From positions 1 to 64,000 of the forward strand of contig CBDDAJ010000015.1 of assembly GCA_965224845.1 (NCBI GenBank): a stretch of 64,000 nt of DNA, in the 5' to 3' direction. Origin of the DNA: Wocania_A sp965224845 (GTDB lineage Bacteria > Bacteroidota > Bacteroidia > Flavobacteriales > Flavobacteriaceae). The position numbers and the translations under genes are program-made. Positions 62,701 through 64,000 of the stretch are shown here, piece by piece; the first letter of the stretch is position 1, and each line of letters starts with the position of its first letter. The notes beneath the pieces were generated by a model. It saw only the letters and a program-made list of their open reading frames with translations. It made no database searches and was not told the origin of the DNA.

Positions 62701-64000
62701 ATGTAGAAACTTGTAAAGGAATCTCAATTTGATAAAAATTCTCAGTTAAATCATTACCCATTCTAATAAAGCCTACCAATTCATCATTATCTAAAGCACT
62801 TCCAGATTCGCCAGCTTCTGCATGCATAAACATTCTTATACGTTTATATTGACGCATATCGATATTTATATTTTTATAAACGGCCTTAGAATCTTCAGAC
62901 TCCAGGTTACAGACATTAACGACTAACGATTGCTCATTTTGTTGTACAACCGTATTATTGTTAAATAACTCTTCTGGTTCTATTCCCGGGGGTCTTTGAT
63001 AGCTCCCTTCATTTTCTAGTGTGCCAATTACACCAACTGAAAAATCGGTTTGAGGGTCGTCTGGTGTGGCATCATTTTTATCTAAAGCCTGAGTGTATCG
63101 CCTCCAATCACTCCTTACCAAATCTAAAGTTCCAAAACGAAATACGGTATTTTCTGAAAACTCTTTAAGATATACACGAGCAAAACGCACAGACCTTAAA
63201 TCGCTAATTCCACCAATTGAAGTAACATGACTTCCCTGAACCGGAATTCTAAATTGATACCATCGCACATCTTTGGTATCGCCATTTGGCAATAGCCTTG
63301 GTCGTATTTTAAAATCTCTTAAAAAATCTTTTATAGGATTACTCCCCGGTATATTGTTAAAATCGGCTTCCGTTTCCGGTAAGTTTTGGCGTGTAATATC
63401 TAACTCGTACTCAAAATAACTATTAATCGTGTTCATGGTATTATCACGATTAATATCTTCTGCATCGGGCTGGGTATTTGCAGCCCTTTCTGTATTTGTG
63501 AATGTATCTGGAGTATTCCCTTCAACTCCATTGTATTTTTTGTAGCGTTCAAAAATATCGCCTTCTGTATTTAAAAAGTATGCATAATTATCATTTGACG
63601 GGTCTTCTAAGGTTGAAAAAGCAGGAAACTTAAGCCCTTCGTCTGTATCATTTAAACCATCATATCCAATATCTTGAAGTACTCTGTCTTGACCTGTAGT
63701 ATCAAAGGCATAAATTAAAGATTGATTTCCTGGTGTTTTTCCCCAGGATGTCTCTGTTGTAAAGGCATTATTTGAAGAATCCGGCAGTCCGTTTTCGTAT
63801 TGTTTTCTTCCGTCAGAGAGGATGTCTTCGGAGATATTTCCTAAATTAAACACTAACTTTCCTCCTGGATTTGTTGGGTTTTCCTGAAACGGATCTTGTA
63901 ACCAAAACTCAATATATTCTACATTGGCTTGCTCTAAATCTGTTGATGTTAATTGGCGTGTAATTCCTGCCCAACTTTGTTGTGGATTAGGAAGTATATT
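59720..64000 (-). CDS. sprA: Cell surface protein SprA (T9SS/gliding translocon), C-terminal part
   Basis: The C-terminal 1,426 residues of a protein that continues beyond the right edge. SprA forms the large outer-membrane pore of the type IX secretion system. Conserved SprA blocks are EFWLQDPFQ (near the right edge), GNISEDILSDG, RQYKRIRMFMHAE, VWFNELRLSDLDNEGGWAA, FRANRLKVAERLA and a terminal beta strand GLTLRYNFGN. The reading frame is open throughout. The gene order sprA-gcvH-vanZ is common in Flavobacteria. Confidence 0.93.
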   Translation of the reverse strand, partial: NILPNPQQSWAGITRQLTSTDLEQANVEYIEFWLQDPFQENPTNPGGKLVFNLGNISEDILSDGRKQYENGLPDSSNNAFTTETSWGKTPGNQSLIYAFDTTGQDRVLQDIGYDGLNDTDEGLKFPAFSTLEDPSNDNYAYFLNTEGDIFERYKKYNGVEGNTPDTFTNTERAANTQPDAEDINRDNTMNTINSYFEYELDITRQNLPETEADFNNIPGSNPIKDFLRDFKIRPRLLPNGDTKDVRWYQFRIPVQGSHVTSIGGISDLRSVRFARVYLKEFSENTVFRFGTLDLVRSDWRRYTQALDKNDATPDDPQTDFSVGVIGTLENEGSYQRPPGIEPEELFNNNTVVQQNEQSLVVNVCNLESEDSKAVYKNINIDMRQYKRIRMFMHAEAGESGSALDNDELVGFIRMGNDLTENFYQIEIPLQVSTSTTREGLWPTNNEINLPIELLGKIKSMGISDGTLTNLDPTFYDVINGEAVPITGDPYSNYVAGQHRIAIKGNPNFGDVRTLMVGVKNATNRDDVCAEVWFNELRLSDLDNEGGWAAVLSLDTNIADFANISATGRQSTSGFGTIEQGPSQRSLEDVKQYDVVTNVNIGQLLPKKWGIQVPFNYAQSEELITPKYDQFYKDLTLQSRLDAANDAAEREQIKEQSEDYTRRQSINFIGVRKVRTGESKPRFYDVENLTFNYSYNKVEHRDFEIENSVNKTVRVGANYAFNFNPITVEPFKKNDSLFRGKYWKILKDFNFNLLPSSFTINTDINRQFNRQKFRDIDLGGGNIGIEELFRRNYTFDFQYTINYNLTKALSFNFTAANNNIVRNYFKDNIVNGDQDPTLDVWDGFLDFGDPNRQTQSLGVNYELPIHKIPTFSFLRATYRYDGDFMWQKGSDLYGEVLGEEVNSIQNSNVHSLNSTLDMKKLYRYIGLVKKPTRRVRSRTPQKGRPPGANQNKKPAKSKNKSVTKLLNVGVDILTSIKRIQFNYSENNGTFLPGYTQTPGFIGTLRPTLGYTFGSQSDVRHLAARNGWLTVFPEFNQQYTETHTKQLDVSANLEPIKDLKIDLIANRAHYENYNENYKVENGVYNSLTPNTFGNFNISTVLIKTAFGKSDERVSEAFNDFRANRLKVAERLAETFYGNSTYARDTDGYPLGFGKNNQAVLLPAFLAAYSGQDAGKVKTSAFRDVPIPNWDLKYTGLMKLAWFKKRFKRFSITHGYRSTYTINQFSTNLNLNLDPLDNEAPIPGLDYANQPSESLDQSGNFKNGTLFSNINLTELFSPLIRIDFEMKNSVKILAEVKKDRLLSLSFDNNLLTEIQGNEYIIGLGYRIKDVRIRSKLAGPKKRIVSDLNMKADISVRDNKTIIRYLDLENNQVTSGQTIWGIKYSADYAFSKNLTGIFYFDYAFSEYAISTAFPQTTIRSGLTLRYNFGN

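Noticed and set aside
1..64000. CRISPR arrays, tRNA/rRNA genes, insertion sequences, prophage
   Set aside because: Spacers are short and were read by eye. No direct-repeat array, cloverleaf-like sequence, transposase or phage gene was recognised.

Overview
The window is a stretch of chromosome from a member of the Flavobacteriaceae (Bacteroidota). The signs are AT-rich DNA, a gliding/type IX secretion apparatus (SprA, a RemB-like barrel, a PorP/SprF protein beside a type B C-terminal-domain adhesin), Bacteroidota promoters of the form TTG-N~19-TAnnTTTG, and gene orders typical of this family (nadK-DUF6089-uppS-bamA-ompH-ompH-murI; sprA-gcvH-vanZ-tonB; cyoE-cox3-cox3-cox4-SCO-DUF420). I found no tRNA, rRNA, CRISPR array, prophage or insertion sequence. 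It reads as core genome.

Layout. 0-8 kb: the end of a SpoU rRNA methylase, a SAM methyltransferase, an HPPK-deoxynucleoside kinase fusion, a queuosine-precursor transporter, a large AsmA-like envelope protein, ribosomal protein S21, a LysE exporter and a DUF2797 protein. 7.8-12.7 kb: a GH3-family protein, an OmpA/PD40 lipoprotein-like protein and clpX, all interrupted by frameshifts. 12.7-14.9 kb: clpP and trigger factor, completing a proteostasis cluster with clpX. 15-18 kb: a small membrane protein, a methyltransferase, an esterase-like hydrolase and pdxJ on the minus strand. 17.9-26.1 kb: a plus-strand envelope-biogenesis run (CBS protein, nadK, DUF6089, uppS, bamA, two OmpH/Skp chaperones, murI). 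26.3-30 kb: gamma-carbonic anhydrase and a LytTR two-component pair. 30-43 kb: SIMPL and vWA proteins, a PorP/SprF and giant adhesin pair, NifU, dodecin, a thioredoxin-domain protein, DUF1304, MscS and TsaB. 42.4-48.1 kb: a five-gene efflux operon (ATPase, two permeases, adaptor, TolC) that runs into tsaB. 48.2-53.6 kb: cytochrome oxidase subunits and assembly factors. 53.9-64 kb: a metallo-beta-lactamase-fold protein, the RemB-like barrel, two TonB paralogues, VanZ, gcvH and the C-terminal 1,400 residues of SprA.

The most important technical point is that 8.5-12.5 kb contains about 26 single-base disruptions that I can each explain as one added base. Removing them restores 504-, 543- and 410-codon frames for GH3, OmpA and ClpX. 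With no deletions among them and a conserved protease subunit affected, sequence error is more likely than gene decay.

I did not find a clearly new system. The best biological leads are: a cysteine-poor SCO/thioredoxin-like protein beside true SCO in the oxidase locus; a short CxxC membrane protein in the same run; a TonB C-terminal-like domain at the N-terminus of the RemB-like barrel, next to two TonB genes with the same signature; a seven-unit repeat array in the T9SS adhesin; and a possible leaderless mRNA for the thioredoxin-domain lipoprotein.
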